DNA from: Nocardia sp. CDC159
GTDB taxonomy: Bacteria; Actinomycetota; Actinomycetes; Mycobacteriales; Mycobacteriaceae
Direction of reading: 5' to 3'
Length of the DNA stretch: 64,000 nt
NCBI RefSeq assembly: GCF_023740735.1
Contig: NZ_JAMRXH010000025.1
Span: 1 to 64,000 of the forward strand
Part shown: positions 8,223 to 17,400 of the stretch, piece after piece
Position numbering within the stretch: position 1 is the stretch's first letter
Layout: each line of letters starts with the position of its first letter
The notes under the pieces: generated by a model
What the model was told of the DNA's origin: nothing
What the model saw: only the letters and a program-made list of their open reading frames with translations
Databases searched by the model: none
Program-made: the position numbers and the translations under genes

Positions 8223-8608
8223 GTCAGCGTGAGCATGTACAGGCCCGAGAACAGTAGGGCCGCGAGCGGAATCAGGGGGAGATAGGACACCCAGACGATC
8301 GGGTTGGGCAGGGACAGGGCCACGAAGGTGGCGAGGACCGTCGCGGTGAAGACGACTGCCGACCAGCGGTGTGCCTGCCGGGCCCAACCGGCGAAGGTGT
8401 GCGGGCGGGTGGGGCGGCGCTTGGTGCGGTAGGGCTGGGCGAACAGGTAGAGGCCGGAGAACAGGAGCAGGGCGAGTGGGGGCAGTGGTAAGTAGGACAT
8501 CCAGACCGGCCCGCCCACGGCCAGGACGACCACGGTGACGACCACGGTGGCCGTGAAGAGCACGGCCAGCCAGCGGTGCGTCTGCCGGATGCGCTTGTTC
8601 CAGTTCAT
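8168..8608 (-). CDS. Four-helix membrane protein made of two tandem copies of a two-helix unit
   Basis: 146 residues. Residues 7-64 (RQTHRWLAVLFTATVVV, then MSYLPLPPLALLLFSGLYLF and YRTKRR) are repeated at 75-135 (RQAHRWSAVVFTATVLA, WVSYLPLIPLAALLFSGLYM, YRTRRR). Each copy has two membrane helices and ends in a basic tail, so the protein arose by internal duplication. No family function is known to me. ATG at 8608 follows GGAGGA. Confidence 0.75.
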   Translation of the reverse strand: MNWNKRIRQTHRWLAVLFTATVVVTVVVLAVGGPVWMSYLPLPPLALLLFSGLYLFAQPYRTKRRPTRPHTFAGWARQAHRWSAVVFTATVLATFVALSLPNPIVWVSYLPLIPLAALLFSGLYMLTLTYRTRRRASAPLPSGSGV

Positions 8609-8733
8609 TGCGTCCTCCTCCGTGGATCGGTGTTGAAGACGCTAGTTAGCGGGCGATGACCAGCGCTTCTCGATTCCTGATCGGTTTTCGGCGAGGTCGA
8701 ACAGGGCCCATCCTGCCAGGCGGGCGGCGCAAC

Positions 8734-9594
8734 TCAGGTGAGGCCGAATCGCTGCGCGAATTCCGACATCTGATCGTGCTGCTCGGCCGCTGTCTCGGCG
8801 GTCGGATTGACCACGATGCGGGTCACGCCGTGCGCGGCGAGTTCCTCGACTCGCTCGACCGACACACTCGCCGAACCCCAGCGGGTGTACTCCAGCGCCG
8901 CCGGGTCGCGGCCCGCCTCGGCGGCGGTCTCGCGGGCCAGGTCGAGCTGCCGATCGCGCTCGTCCTCGGCGAGCAGGCCACCCGCGAAGTAGCCGTCGCC
9001 ACGCCGACCGGCGCGGCGGGCGGCGGCTCGGCTGGAGCCGCCCACGTGGATCGGAAGTTCCCTCGCATCAACCGGTTTCGGATAGCTGCACAGATTGTCG
9101 AAGTCGAAGAACTCGCCGCGATGACTCACCCCTTCGGGGCCGCCCGACCACAGCAGCCGCAACACATCGATGGCCTCGTCGGCGCGGCGGCCGCGGGACC
9201 GGAAATCCACCCCCAGCGCCCGCGCCTCGCCGGGCAGCGCGCCGAGTCCGACGGTGAGCAGCCGCATGCGGCCCCGCGACAGGTGATCGATGGTGGCCAG
9301 CCGCTTGGCGAGCACCACCGGGTGGCGGTACGGCAGCAGCAGCACGCCGGTGCCGAGCAGCAGCCGGTCGGTGACCGCGGCGACGAAACTCAGCGCGTCC
9401 AGCGGATCGAAATAGGCCAGCGTCGGCGGCAATTCACCGCCGCCGTAGGACGCGCCGGGATACAGCGCGATGTGGTCCTGCAGATACAGGGATTCGAAAC
9501 CACAACCCTCGGCATGCCGGGCGAAGGCGGCGAGTCGGTCGGGGTCGGTTCCGTTGAACGGCGTGCTGTAACTGATCGCGAATTTCACAGACAT
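8734..9594 (-). CDS. LLM class F420-dependent oxidoreductase
   Basis: 286 residues of the luciferase-like monooxygenase fold, F420-dependent branch: VKFAISYSTPF at the first strand, GFESLYLQDHIA, then GTGVLLLPYRHPVVLAKRLAT and SRGRMRLLTVGLGALPGE. The substrate is unknown. Its ATG overlaps the last codons of the MerR gene by 10 bp, so the pair is one operon and the enzyme is probably under MerR control. Confidence 0.85.
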   Translation of the reverse strand: MSVKFAISYSTPFNGTDPDRLAAFARHAEGCGFESLYLQDHIALYPGASYGGGELPPTLAYFDPLDALSFVAAVTDRLLLGTGVLLLPYRHPVVLAKRLATIDHLSRGRMRLLTVGLGALPGEARALGVDFRSRGRRADEAIDVLRLLWSGGPEGVSHRGEFFDFDNLCSYPKPVDARELPIHVGGSSRAAARRAGRRGDGYFAGGLLAEDERDRQLDLARETAAEAGRDPAALEYTRWGSASVSVERVEELAAHGVTRIVVNPTAETAAEQHDQMSEFAQRFGLT

Positions 9595-10004
9595 TCCTTC
9601 GGATGTGCGTCGGGAAGGTGTTGTGTGAGTTCGCATGCGGGCGGCGCCTGCCGTTCGGTCTGCGCGTCGGCCAGGCGCCTGCGCAACTGCCGCCGGACCG
9701 CGCCGAGTTCGTCGATCGCGTCGTCCACCTCGGTGAGGCGCCGGCGCAGGGTCTGCACCGAGTCCGGGCATTCGTCGCCGGACCGATGTCCGGCCCGCAG
9801 GCAGGTGACGAACGGACCCACGTCGGCGAGTTCGAAACCCAGCTCCCGCAGGGCCCGGATCTTGTGGACGATCCGCAGTTCGTCCTCGTCGTACACCCGG
9901 TAACCGCTCGCCGAGCGGCGCGCCCGCACCAGTCCCTGCTGCTCGTAGTAGCGCAGCATGCGGGCGCTCGTCCCGGATCGATCGGCCAGTTCCCCGATCA
10001 GCAT
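9585..10004 (-). CDS. MerR family transcriptional regulator
   Basis: 139 residues. The N-terminal winged helix is clear: MLIGELADRSGTSARMLRYYEQQGLV, then GYRVYDEDELRIVHKIRALRELGF. A coiled segment follows (LRRRLTEVDDAIDEL). Cysteines at CLRAG, ECPDS and PPACE resemble those of metal- or redox-sensing MerR proteins, but the arrangement is not diagnostic. It overlaps the start of the oxidoreductase gene. Confidence 0.88.
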   Translation of the reverse strand: MLIGELADRSGTSARMLRYYEQQGLVRARRSASGYRVYDEDELRIVHKIRALRELGFELADVGPFVTCLRAGHRSGDECPDSVQTLRRRLTEVDDAIDELGAVRRQLRRRLADAQTERQAPPACELTQHLPDAHPKECL

Positions 10005-10042
10005 TCGCCCTCCTCACCACACAACGGCGGCAACGCTAAAGG

Positions 10043-10058
10043 TTGTCACCGATGTCAA
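10043..10058. promoter_or_regulatory. Possible MerR operator
   Basis: TTGTCACCGATGTCAA lies 39-54 bp upstream of the merR start and contains a direct TGTCA repeat and TTG/CAA ends. On the minus strand the last six bases read TTGACA, a consensus -35 box. No convincing -10 box is found at normal spacing, as expected of MerR promoters with stretched spacers. Low confidence. Confidence 0.3.
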
Positions 10059-10123
10059 AGCAAGATCGGGCGCACCGTATTTCGCGCGTCTATCCTGAAG
10101 TGACGAACCCGGGAGGTGCGCAG

Positions 10124-10291
10124 ATGTCCACGACAGATCCTTCGCTTCAGGAGCCCGATCCGCGGGCGCGCTGGCGGCGGTTGCCCCCGGCGCCGTCGAT
10201 GTGGATCGAGGAGAAGCCGGTCGAGCCCACGGCGGTCAGTTACGCGCCGGAGACCGATCCGGTGGTCGACGCCTCCCGATACGGCGGCTGA
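10124..10291 (+). CDS. Small hypothetical protein
   Basis: 55 residues, hydrophilic, rich in Pro, Arg, Glu and Asp, with no membrane segment: STTDPSLQEPDPRARWRR, ending DPVVDASRYGG. The ATG at 10124 follows GGGAGGTG at ideal spacing, which is the main evidence that it is translated. No family recognised. It is divergent from merR and converges on the symporter operon. Confidence 0.5.
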   Translation: MSTTDPSLQEPDPRARWRRLPPAPSMWIEEKPVEPTAVSYAPETDPVVDASRYGG

Positions 10292-10301
10292 ACCCGCGGT
10301 C

Positions 10302-10544
10302 CTATTCGGACGCCGCCGGGGTTTCCGGATTCTCGTGGACCAGTTCCTTGACCGGGCGCAGCCGCACCCAGGCGAGGAAGGCCAGGGCGACCACGGCCAT
10401 GCCGATACCGGCCCACAGGTTGGTGTTCCACCCGCCGGTGCGGACCTGATCGGCCTCGGTGTTGTTCACCAGGCCGGTGACGATCAGGATGACGCCGTAG
10501 ACGCCGAGCAGGGCGCCGACGATGGTGCGAATGTCGAAAAGCAT
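10302..10544 (-). CDS. Small two-helix membrane protein, symporter partner
   Basis: 80 residues with two membrane helices (TIVGALLGVYGVILIVTGLV and LWAGIGMAVVALAFLAWVRL) separated by a short polar loop, and a polar C-terminus. It starts 12 bp after the sodium:solute symporter stop and must share its transcript. Small membrane proteins paired with SSS-family carriers are common in actinomycetes; a role as accessory subunit is an inference. Confidence 0.7.
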   Translation of the reverse strand: MLFDIRTIVGALLGVYGVILIVTGLVNNTEADQVRTGGWNTNLWAGIGMAVVALAFLAWVRLRPVKELVHENPETPAASE

Positions 10545-10556
10545 TGCGGCACTCCC

Positions 10557-12299
10557 TTATCCGACGAGGATGTTCAGCGCGATGACGATGACCAGGGCGA
10601 TTCCGGCGAGCAGCACCGGGCGCTGATACCAGGGCAGCGTGGCCGCCTCGGGGTCCTGCAACTGCTCCTTCGGCGTCTCGGAGTACACCAGGCCGACCAG
10701 CTCCGCGGCGGGTTTGGGCGCGGTCACCCGGCTCACCACGACGCTGAGCACGATATCGACCACGAACGCCACACCGGCGGCCAGGAAGCTCGCGCCCTGT
10801 CCGGACAGGTGGAACACCTCGGCCTGGTGCAGCACGAAAATCACCACCGCCGAGAGGGTTCCGCCCACCAGGCCGACCCAACCGGCCGTCGGCGTCATCC
10901 GCTTCCAGAACATGCCGAGGATGAACGTCGCAAACAGCGGCGCGTTGAAGAACGAGAACAGCGTCTGCAGATAGTCCATCATGTTCGAGAAGCTGCCCGC
11001 GATGAACGCGGTGCCGATCGCGACGACCGTCGCGCCGATGGTCGCGAGCCGCCCGACGGTCAGGTAGTAGCCGTCCGGCTTGTCCTTGACCACGTACTGC
11101 TGCCACAGGTCGTAGCTGAACACAGTGTTGAACGCCGAGACATTGGCCGCCATACCGGCCATGAACGCGGCGAGCAGACCCGCCAGGGCGACGCCCAACA
11201 ACCCGTTGGGCAGCACCTCTTTCATCAGATACAGCAGCGCCTGGTTGTAGGTGACATCGCCCTGCCCGGTCGCCTTGTACTGGGCCACCTGTGGCACCAG
11301 CACCGCGGCGATCATGCCGGGCACCACGACGATGAAGGGTACGAACATCTTCGGATAGGCGCCGATGATGGGCGTGCGCCGCGCCGCGGAGATCGAATGC
11401 GTGGCCAGCGCGCGCTGCACCTCGACGAAGTTCGTCGTCCAGTAGCCGAACGAGAGCACGAAGCCCAGGCCGAACACGATGCCGACGACCGAGAGGATGT
11501 TGCTGCCGAATCCGCTGAGCTCGTTACCGGGCCAGGAGTGCAACTGCTCCGCGCCGCCCGGCGAGGCGGTCACCTTGTCCTTCAGCCCGCCGATTCCGCC
11601 GACGCGGTGCAGGCCGACCAGGGTCAGCGGCAGCAGCGCGGCCACGATCACGAAGAACTGCAGCACCTCGTTGTAGATCGCCGCCGACAAACCGCCGAGG
11701 GTGATGTAGGACAGCACGATCACCGCGGCCACGATCACCGACACCCACAGCGGCCAGCCCAGCAGCACGTTCAGGATCGAGCCCAGCAGATACAGATTCA
11801 CGCCCGCGATGAGCACCTGGGCGAGCGCGAAGCTGATCGCGTTGACCAGATGCGCGCCGGTGCCGAAGCGCCGCCGCATGAACTCCGGCACGCTGCGCAC
11901 CTTGGAACCGTAGTAGAACGGCATCATCACCACGCCGAGGAACAGCATGGCCGGGACCGCGCCGATCCAGAAGTAGTGCATGGTCGGCATGCCGTACTGC
12001 GCGCCATTGGCCGACATGCCCATGATCTCGACCGCGCCCAGATTGGCGGAGATGAACGCCAGGCCGGTGACCCAGGCGGGCAGCGAGCGGCCGGACAGGA
12101 AGAAGTCGATACTCGACGACACCCGCTGGCGGGCCAGCAGACCGATACCGAGCACGAAGACGAAATAGATTGCGACCAGAGCATAGTCGACGGGCGCGGC
12201 ATCCAGGCGCAGGGTGGAGCCTTCGGCCAGCAGGGTGTGTGCCGGACCCCCGGTCGGCACCGAATCGAGCAGTCCTGGGGGTGCGGCGGCGGGCGGCAT
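10557..12299 (-). CDS. Sodium:solute symporter (SSS/SLC5 family)
   Basis: 580 residues with about 14 predicted membrane helices. LARQRVSSSIDFFLSGRSLPAWVTGLAF and NLGAVEIMGMSANGAQYG belong to the first helices of the SLC5 fold, and FMAGMAANVSAFNTVFSYDLWQ is the conserved region around the sodium site. The length and sequence flavour resemble vSGLT/SMCT-like carriers for sugars or small organic acids; the substrate cannot be called. It is the first gene of a two-gene operon. Confidence 0.87.
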   Translation of the reverse strand: MPPAAAPPGLLDSVPTGGPAHTLLAEGSTLRLDAAPVDYALVAIYFVFVLGIGLLARQRVSSSIDFFLSGRSLPAWVTGLAFISANLGAVEIMGMSANGAQYGMPTMHYFWIGAVPAMLFLGVVMMPFYYGSKVRSVPEFMRRRFGTGAHLVNAISFALAQVLIAGVNLYLLGSILNVLLGWPLWVSVIVAAVIVLSYITLGGLSAAIYNEVLQFFVIVAALLPLTLVGLHRVGGIGGLKDKVTASPGGAEQLHSWPGNELSGFGSNILSVVGIVFGLGFVLSFGYWTTNFVEVQRALATHSISAARRTPIIGAYPKMFVPFIVVVPGMIAAVLVPQVAQYKATGQGDVTYNQALLYLMKEVLPNGLLGVALAGLLAAFMAGMAANVSAFNTVFSYDLWQQYVVKDKPDGYYLTVGRLATIGATVVAIGTAFIAGSFSNMMDYLQTLFSFFNAPLFATFILGMFWKRMTPTAGWVGLVGGTLSAVVIFVLHQAEVFHLSGQGASFLAAGVAFVVDIVLSVVVSRVTAPKPAAELVGLVYSETPKEQLQDPEAATLPWYQRPVLLAGIALVIVIALNILVG

Positions 12300-12739
12300 A
12301 CAGCTCTCCTGTCGAGGTGTTCATGGTGTGACCGGTCGGGCCGTGTCCGGATACTAGCGGGTTGTTAGCGCTCACAGGTCCGGTTCCGCCGCGTGGCCCG
12401 CCCCGCCCTCACTTCCTTGGGCTGGAAGAACTCCGGGAGCAGGACTAGACCGGGTTCCGACGCGACCGATGCCGGGAAGGACGGAGAGGGAGGCCGGACA
12501 CCGGGCGCGACACGGATCGCTTCCGAGCGGAAAGGCCCAGCGTGTCGGGCGGAAACGGGCCACGGATGGGCGCTTTCATGACATGATCAAGTCGGTTGTC
12601 CAGATCCTGGCGGCGGCTCGACCGTCGGCTCGTCTGTTCGCACACCACCTCTCGGTTCATGTTCGCGGCGAGCGACCGGTCGACGCGCGCGCGAATGTGA
12701 AAGTCGCTGTGCAGGTTTCACGGAGACAAGGGGGGCTGA
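12300..12739. other. Intergenic region between divergent symporter and diguanylate cyclase
   Basis: 440 bp without a supported gene. It must contain the promoters of both flanking operons. I see only one small perfect inverted repeat (TTCCG-AG-CGGAA, 12521-12532) and no clear -35/-10 pair, riboswitch fold or small gene. Open frames crossing it have no ribosome binding site or recognisable product. Confidence 0.4.
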
Positions 12740-14278
12740 ATGATATTCGGCGCATTGCCCGTGGTCGGCGCCCGGCATCTGCTGGGGGCACCGCCCGGGA
12801 AGTTGCTGGGCATCGTGCTGGCCGCGTCCGGCGCGGCGGTCATCGCGCTGCCGCTGCTGTACGACACCGCGGCGGTGGCGGTGACGACCGTGATCGTGGT
12901 CGTGCTCGCGAGCATCACCATGATCGGCATCGGCGTGCGGCGCTATCGGCCGCCGGTGCCGTGGGCCTGGTACTCACTCGGCGCGTCCGCGCTGCTGTTC
13001 GCCGTCGGCGCGCTGCTGCGCGACGATTTCGGCGGCGGCGCCCATCCGCTCGACGACATCGCCACCCTGGCGGGTTATGCCGGGGTGGGTGTGGCGGCAT
13101 TCTTGTGGCTGCGGCCGCGGCGCGGCCAGAGCTGCACGCCGGATCAGATCCTGGACTCGGGTCTGATCGGACTCGGCGCGCTGCTGGCCTCGTGGACCTT
13201 TCTGATCTCACCGGTACTGCACCACGCGCACGGGCCGACCGGTGCGCTGCTGTTCGGCGCGGCCTATCCGGTGCTGGACGCGCTGCTGCTCACCCTGGTC
13301 ACGCATTCGGTGGTGGCGTCGAGCCGGTCGGAGATCTCGCTGCGGCTGGTGCACGCGAGCCTGCTGGCGATCCTGGTCGCCGACCTCGGCCACGGCCTGA
13401 GCACAGCGGGCACCCTACGGCTGGATCGCGAATTGCTCACGGTCCCCATGCTGTTGGCGTATGCGCTGCTCGGGCTGGCGGCCCTGCATCCGACGATGGT
13501 CACCCTCGGGCGGCCGCGACGGGTGGTGGCCCAGCGGTCGCGGCGGCGCGCCAGCGTCATCGCGGTGGCGCTGGTGGTGGCCTCGCTGGTGCCGACCGTG
13601 GGCGAGCGGCTGGGCAGCATCGATCGGCTCGTGGTCTCCTCGCTGCTGGCGGTGCTGCTGATCGGCGTGCTGGTGCGCAGCGAACGGGCCATCGTGCGCA
13701 GCGCCCGCAGCGAGCGGCGCGCGCAATATCAGGCCGACCACGACATGCTGACCGGCCTGCTCAATCGCTCCGCCCTGCTGCGCACGCCCGCCCGCAATCG
13801 CGAGCACTGGTCCGGACGCCCGCTGTGCATGCTGTTCTTGGATCTGGACGGCTTCAAGGCGATCAACGACACCCACGGCCACACCGTCGGCGACGAACTC
13901 ATCGCCAACGCGGCGGCCCGCATCCGGCGCATCATTCCGCGCGAGGACGTGGCCGCCCGCTACGGCGGCGACGAGTTCGTGGTGCTCGCCGCCGCCGATC
14001 GCGCCGCGGCGGCCGTGCTGGCCGAGCGGCTGCTGGCCGCCTTCGCGACCCCGTTCGAGCTCAGCGTCGGTGAGGTGTCGATCGGGGCCAGCATCGGCAT
14101 CGCGTGCGGCGGCCCGCGTGCCGCCGACCCCACCGTGTACGACCTGCTGCGCGAGGCGGATTCGGCGATGTACCACGCGAAGGCCTACGGGCTGGGGTAC
14201 GCCTTCGGCGACGATGTGCCCCACCGCGGCCCCGCCGACGCGGGACGCCGCGGCTGGCGCCGGGAGACCGCGGTCTAG
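12740..14278 (+). CDS. Membrane-bound diguanylate cyclase (GGDEF)
   Basis: 512 residues. About 300 N-terminal residues form many hydrophobic helices (a membrane sensor of unknown input) and residues 330-495 are a GGDEF domain: DHDMLTGLLNRSAL, LFLDLDGFKAINDTHGHTVG, and an intact GGDEF active site at 409-413. It should make cyclic di-GMP from two GTP. The product-inhibition RxxD site is missing: PRED occupies the position, with Pro where Arg should be. GTG/ATG choice is clear, ATG after AAGGGGGG. It overlaps the next convergent gene by 4 bp. Confidence 0.87.
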   Translation: MIFGALPVVGARHLLGAPPGKLLGIVLAASGAAVIALPLLYDTAAVAVTTVIVVVLASITMIGIGVRRYRPPVPWAWYSLGASALLFAVGALLRDDFGGGAHPLDDIATLAGYAGVGVAAFLWLRPRRGQSCTPDQILDSGLIGLGALLASWTFLISPVLHHAHGPTGALLFGAAYPVLDALLLTLVTHSVVASSRSEISLRLVHASLLAILVADLGHGLSTAGTLRLDRELLTVPMLLAYALLGLAALHPTMVTLGRPRRVVAQRSRRRASVIAVALVVASLVPTVGERLGSIDRLVVSSLLAVLLIGVLVRSERAIVRSARSERRAQYQADHDMLTGLLNRSALLRTPARNREHWSGRPLCMLFLDLDGFKAINDTHGHTVGDELIANAAARIRRIIPREDVAARYGGDEFVVLAAADRAAAAVLAERLLAAFATPFELSVGEVSIGASIGIACGGPRAADPTVYDLLREADSAMYHAKAYGLGYAFGDDVPHRGPADAGRRGWRRETAV

Positions 14279-15045
14279 CCGGACAGCTCGTCGAGCATCT
14301 TGCGGGCCTGTTCGAGTTCGGCCTGCAGCTGTTCGACCTTGGCGCGCTGGGTGCTGCGCACCGACTCGAGCACCGAGTCGACCACCTCGGCGACCTCCGG
14401 ATGCAGCAGCTTGGCCGCCTGCGCGACGGCCGACCCGGAGACCGCGAGGCCGCGCACGGTGCGTTTCTTGCCGTTGACCACGTCGACGGTCCACTCACCG
14501 TCGGCGGTGCCGGACAGCGTGACGGTGACCTCCGGCGTCTTGGCCTTGCGGGCGGCGGGTCCGGCCTTCTCCTTCGGCTTGGCCGCGGGGGCGGACTTGG
14601 CGGCGGGCTTGTCGGCGGCGGGGCTCGCGGCCGGTTTCGGCTCGGCAGAGGCGGATTCGGCCGGGGCGGGGCTCGGCGGCGTCGGCGACGGGGCGACGGA
14701 CGGGGGCACTGTCGACGGCATGGTCACTGCGGTGTCCTTCCTGGTTGCCTTGGTCTGCTTCGCGGACTGCCCGGTCGCACTCGGCGTGCGGCGGGCCGGT
14801 TTGGTCAGCGTCACCTCGGTGGGCGAGAACGACAGCACGTCCTTGGACCCGGTGGGCCGCACTTGGAGGAAATCGCCCTCGGCGGGATCACCGAGCGCGA
14901 CGACCTTTCCGGAACGGCCCTCGGGTACGCCGACAGCCGCCGCGGTGAACCACACCATCGGCGGCCGACCACCGGCGATATCCGTGGCGATCTGCCGAAT
15001 CTCGGTGTCGGACAGCGGTTGTGGCTTGGTTCGACGGGACGACAT
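14275..15045 (-). CDS. DUF6319-like protein with Ala/Pro/Lys-rich linker
   Basis: 256 residues. Residues 10-85 form a conserved-looking N-terminal domain (SDTEIRQIATDIAGG, then VRPTGSKDVLSFSPTEVTLT). A long low-complexity linker of Ala, Pro, Ser and Lys follows (about 100-170), then a C-terminal domain (VTVTLSGTADGEWTVDVV) and a coiled coil (AKVEQLQAELEQARKMLDEL). It resembles the Nocardia/Rhodococcus proteins in DUF6319, of unknown function. The family name is from memory and should be treated as tentative. Confidence 0.6.
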   Translation of the reverse strand: MSSRRTKPQPLSDTEIRQIATDIAGGRPPMVWFTAAAVGVPEGRSGKVVALGDPAEGDFLQVRPTGSKDVLSFSPTEVTLTKPARRTPSATGQSAKQTKATRKDTAVTMPSTVPPSVAPSPTPPSPAPAESASAEPKPAASPAADKPAAKSAPAAKPKEKAGPAARKAKTPEVTVTLSGTADGEWTVDVVNGKKRTVRGLAVSGSAVAQAAKLLHPEVAEVVDSVLESVRSTQRAKVEQLQAELEQARKMLDELSG

Positions 15046-15258
15046 GGTGTACTCCGGACGGGCTCGTAGACATCTGCGTGTCAAGAGCATGCCCCATCCC
15101 ACCGACAAGTCCACATCGTCCGGTTCACCCGGACCGCGCAAACCGGCCCGGCAACGACTGAGCTACATAGCTGTACGACCCCACCGATCGTCATGGATCG
15201 TAGGTGCTCGCACCGCCGCGCGCTGCCGGTTGCCGGATTTACCTGATCCGCGAAAGAC

Positions 15259-16476
15259 TCAGGCCGCGTGGCTCACATGACGCACGGAGTCTCCGATGAC
15301 GGCCGCGCGATCGCCGATGAGCGTGCGCAGGAACGCCTCCTGGTCGCGGCGACCGCGCACGGCCGCGCGATCCGCCCCACCCGGCAGCAACAACGCAGCA
15401 CCGCTTCTGGTGAGATTGACCGGAATACGCAGCAGCGGATACCACGGCGGCATGTAGGCGGGCAGGCCGAGCCGCCGCATGGCCGCCGGGCCGAGGAAGG
15501 CGCTCGCGATGGACAGGTGCTGGGCGCGGGCGATCCGCCCGCGCAGGGCCGGGAAATTGCGGTAGTGCCAGCCCAGCGGATCGTCCCCCATCGGCATCGC
15601 CAGCTGCGGGGTGGTCTCGTCGGGATTGGTGATCGCGCACATCGCGTGGTAGAGGATGCGCACGGCGTCGCGAAAACCGTTGGGCAGCCACTCCTCTCGC
15701 ACTCCGATCAGCCAGCCCACGTAGCGAGTGAGATGGGCGGAGGCGTCCAGATCGGCCCGGGTGGGCACGATACCCATCGGCATCGCTCCGAGGAACGGCG
15801 AGATGAGCGCGCCGACGAGGGTGGCGGCCATATCGGTCTGATTGATCGGCACGCCCCACTCCGCGGCGTCCCAGTCCGGCAGCGCCGCCACATGCCGCCG
15901 GACGAAGGCGTGGATGAGCCGCACGCGGATGGTCGAGCGGTAGCCGAGCCCGCCCGGCCGCATCCCGTCGTCGGAGGTGACGTCCAGGGCCCACTGCAGG
16001 GTTTCGGCGAAGCGCTTGGCCGGACCCTTCTCCAGCGCGCCGGTGCGGACCAGGGTCTTGTTGAACCCGGAGGCCAGATAACCGCCGAGCAGCGCCACGT
16101 CACGGGCGATGTACAGGCCGTCGGTGCCGCCCATCCGGAACACCCGCTCGGCCCGGCGGATCTTGTCCCAGTCCACCCAACGCGGCGGGGTCTCGTAGCG
16201 AACAAAGAACGCGCGCAGGGGTTCCGGCGCGTCCGGCACGGCGGCGATCCCCTCGGCCAGGGCTCGCTCGAACAGTGGTCGCGTCCGGTCCATACCCTCG
16301 GCGTACATCCACTCGACCAGGCGATCCATCGGCGCGTCGCCGATCATCAGCGCCTCCCCCAGCTCCCGCCACTGCCGCGGCGAGGGCTTGCCGATGCCCA
16401 GCACCGCCGCGAACGGCTTCAGGCCCGGGACCTTGCGCGGCGCGTCCGGATGCCGACGGGGGATGGTCGCGTTCAT
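15259..16476 (-). CDS. Oxygenase MpaB family (DUF2236), latex-clearing-protein-like
   Basis: 405 residues, the length of Lcp rubber oxygenases. The heme-ligand region reads RVRLIHAFVRRHV with His189, and FNKTLVRTGAL (Lys140-Thr141) matches the conserved K-T site near the heme in Lcp. Lcp enzymes cleave polyisoprene outside the cell and carry Tat signals; this protein has no signal peptide, so an intracellular substrate is more likely. GAAGGAGAG precedes the ATG. A strong promoter lies at 16535-16564. Confidence 0.78.
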   Translation of the reverse strand: MNATIPRRHPDAPRKVPGLKPFAAVLGIGKPSPRQWRELGEALMIGDAPMDRLVEWMYAEGMDRTRPLFERALAEGIAAVPDAPEPLRAFFVRYETPPRWVDWDKIRRAERVFRMGGTDGLYIARDVALLGGYLASGFNKTLVRTGALEKGPAKRFAETLQWALDVTSDDGMRPGGLGYRSTIRVRLIHAFVRRHVAALPDWDAAEWGVPINQTDMAATLVGALISPFLGAMPMGIVPTRADLDASAHLTRYVGWLIGVREEWLPNGFRDAVRILYHAMCAITNPDETTPQLAMPMGDDPLGWHYRNFPALRGRIARAQHLSIASAFLGPAAMRRLGLPAYMPPWYPLLRIPVNLTRSGAALLLPGGADRAAVRGRRDQEAFLRTLIGDRAAVIGDSVRHVSHAA

Positions 16477-16534
16477 CGCTGCTCTCCTTCGAGCCGACTG
16501 CCGGGCCGCGACTGTGCGGCACGCCACATGAAAT

Positions 16535-16564
16535 AATGTAGGCAACTTTCTCTCATTGAGTCAA
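16535..16564 (-). promoter_or_regulatory. Promoter of the Lcp-like oxygenase gene
   Basis: On the minus strand TTGACT (16564-16559) and TACATT (16540-16535) are separated by 18 bp. The -10 box is part of a small palindrome ACAT-N6-ATGT just downstream, which could be an operator. It lies about 60 bp upstream of the oxygenase start. Confidence 0.55.
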
Positions 16565-16581
16565 GCCGTGTCCGGCGTCAC

Positions 16582-17400
16582 ATGGGTGACATCTACACCC
16601 GGTACCCTCCGGATCCCATGAGGACATCGGTGCTCGCGCTGTACGACGAGCGCCGGGCCGTACTCGAGTTCTGCCGCGACCTGTCCCCGGCGGACTGGGC
16701 CGCGCCCAGCGCCGCGCCCGGCTGGTCGATCGGCGATGTGCTGCTGCACATGACCACCACGGTCCGCGCGCTCGTCACCCCGTCGGTCGCGGCGGTGCTG
16801 ACCACCCGGGATGTGGAACGCCTCAACGATCAGCTGGTGGACGACCGGCGCTCGCACACGACGAAATACCTGCTGCGCGATTTCGCCGCGTGGAGCTCGC
16901 GCGGCTGCCGCGCGCTGGGCGTGCTGACGGCCCCCGGCCCCAACCTGATTCGCCTTCCGATCGGCGAATTGGGTTGGTATCCGCTACGCATCGTGCCCGC
17001 GATGTTCGTCTTCGACTGGCACACCCACCTGCGCCACGACATCGCCCCCGCCCTGGACCGCCCGCCCCCGCCCACCGACCCGCGCCGCATGACCGCGATC
17101 CTGGGCTGGCTGACCACCCTGCTGTCCCGCTCCCACCGCGAGGCCCTGAGCTGGCTGGACACCCCGGTAGCCCTCACCCTCACCGGCCCCGGCGGCGGCA
17201 CCTGGCGCATCGAACCCCACGCGGGCCGCCTGCACGTGCACCCCGGCCGGGCGGCCGGGGCCGCGGCTCACATCGCCGGACTGGCACTGGAGTTCCCACA
17301 GTGGAGTACCCGCCGAATACCCTGGCGCGCCTGCGCGGTCGCGGTGAGCGGGGATGCGGAGCTCGGGGCGCGCGTGCTGGATTCGATCAACCTGGTCTAG
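16582..17400 (+). CDS. Maleylpyruvate isomerase / DinB-fold family protein
   Basis: 272 residues of the mycothiol-dependent maleylpyruvate isomerase N-domain fold: LSPADWAAPSAAPGWSIGDVLLHM with a first metal histidine, and FDWHTHLRHD with the second cluster. The C-terminal part (TLTGPGGGTWRIEPHAG) is an SCP2-like extension found in such proteins. Function is uncertain; a thiol- or metal-dependent transferase is likely. The ATG at 16618 (MRTSVLALYDERR) is a plausible alternative start. Confidence 0.7.
   Translation: MGDIYTRYPPDPMRTSVLALYDERRAVLEFCRDLSPADWAAPSAAPGWSIGDVLLHMTTTVRALVTPSVAAVLTTRDVERLNDQLVDDRRSHTTKYLLRDFAAWSSRGCRALGVLTAPGPNLIRLPIGELGWYPLRIVPAMFVFDWHTHLRHDIAPALDRPPPPTDPRRMTAILGWLTTLLSRSHREALSWLDTPVALTLTGPGGGTWRIEPHAGRLHVHPGRAAGAAAHIAGLALEFPQWSTRRIPWRACAVAVSGDAELGARVLDSINLV

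Noticed and set aside
12469..12739. Possible leader gene before the first diguanylate cyclase
   Set aside because: The frame has no ribosome binding site and continues as a shadow through the cyclase gene.
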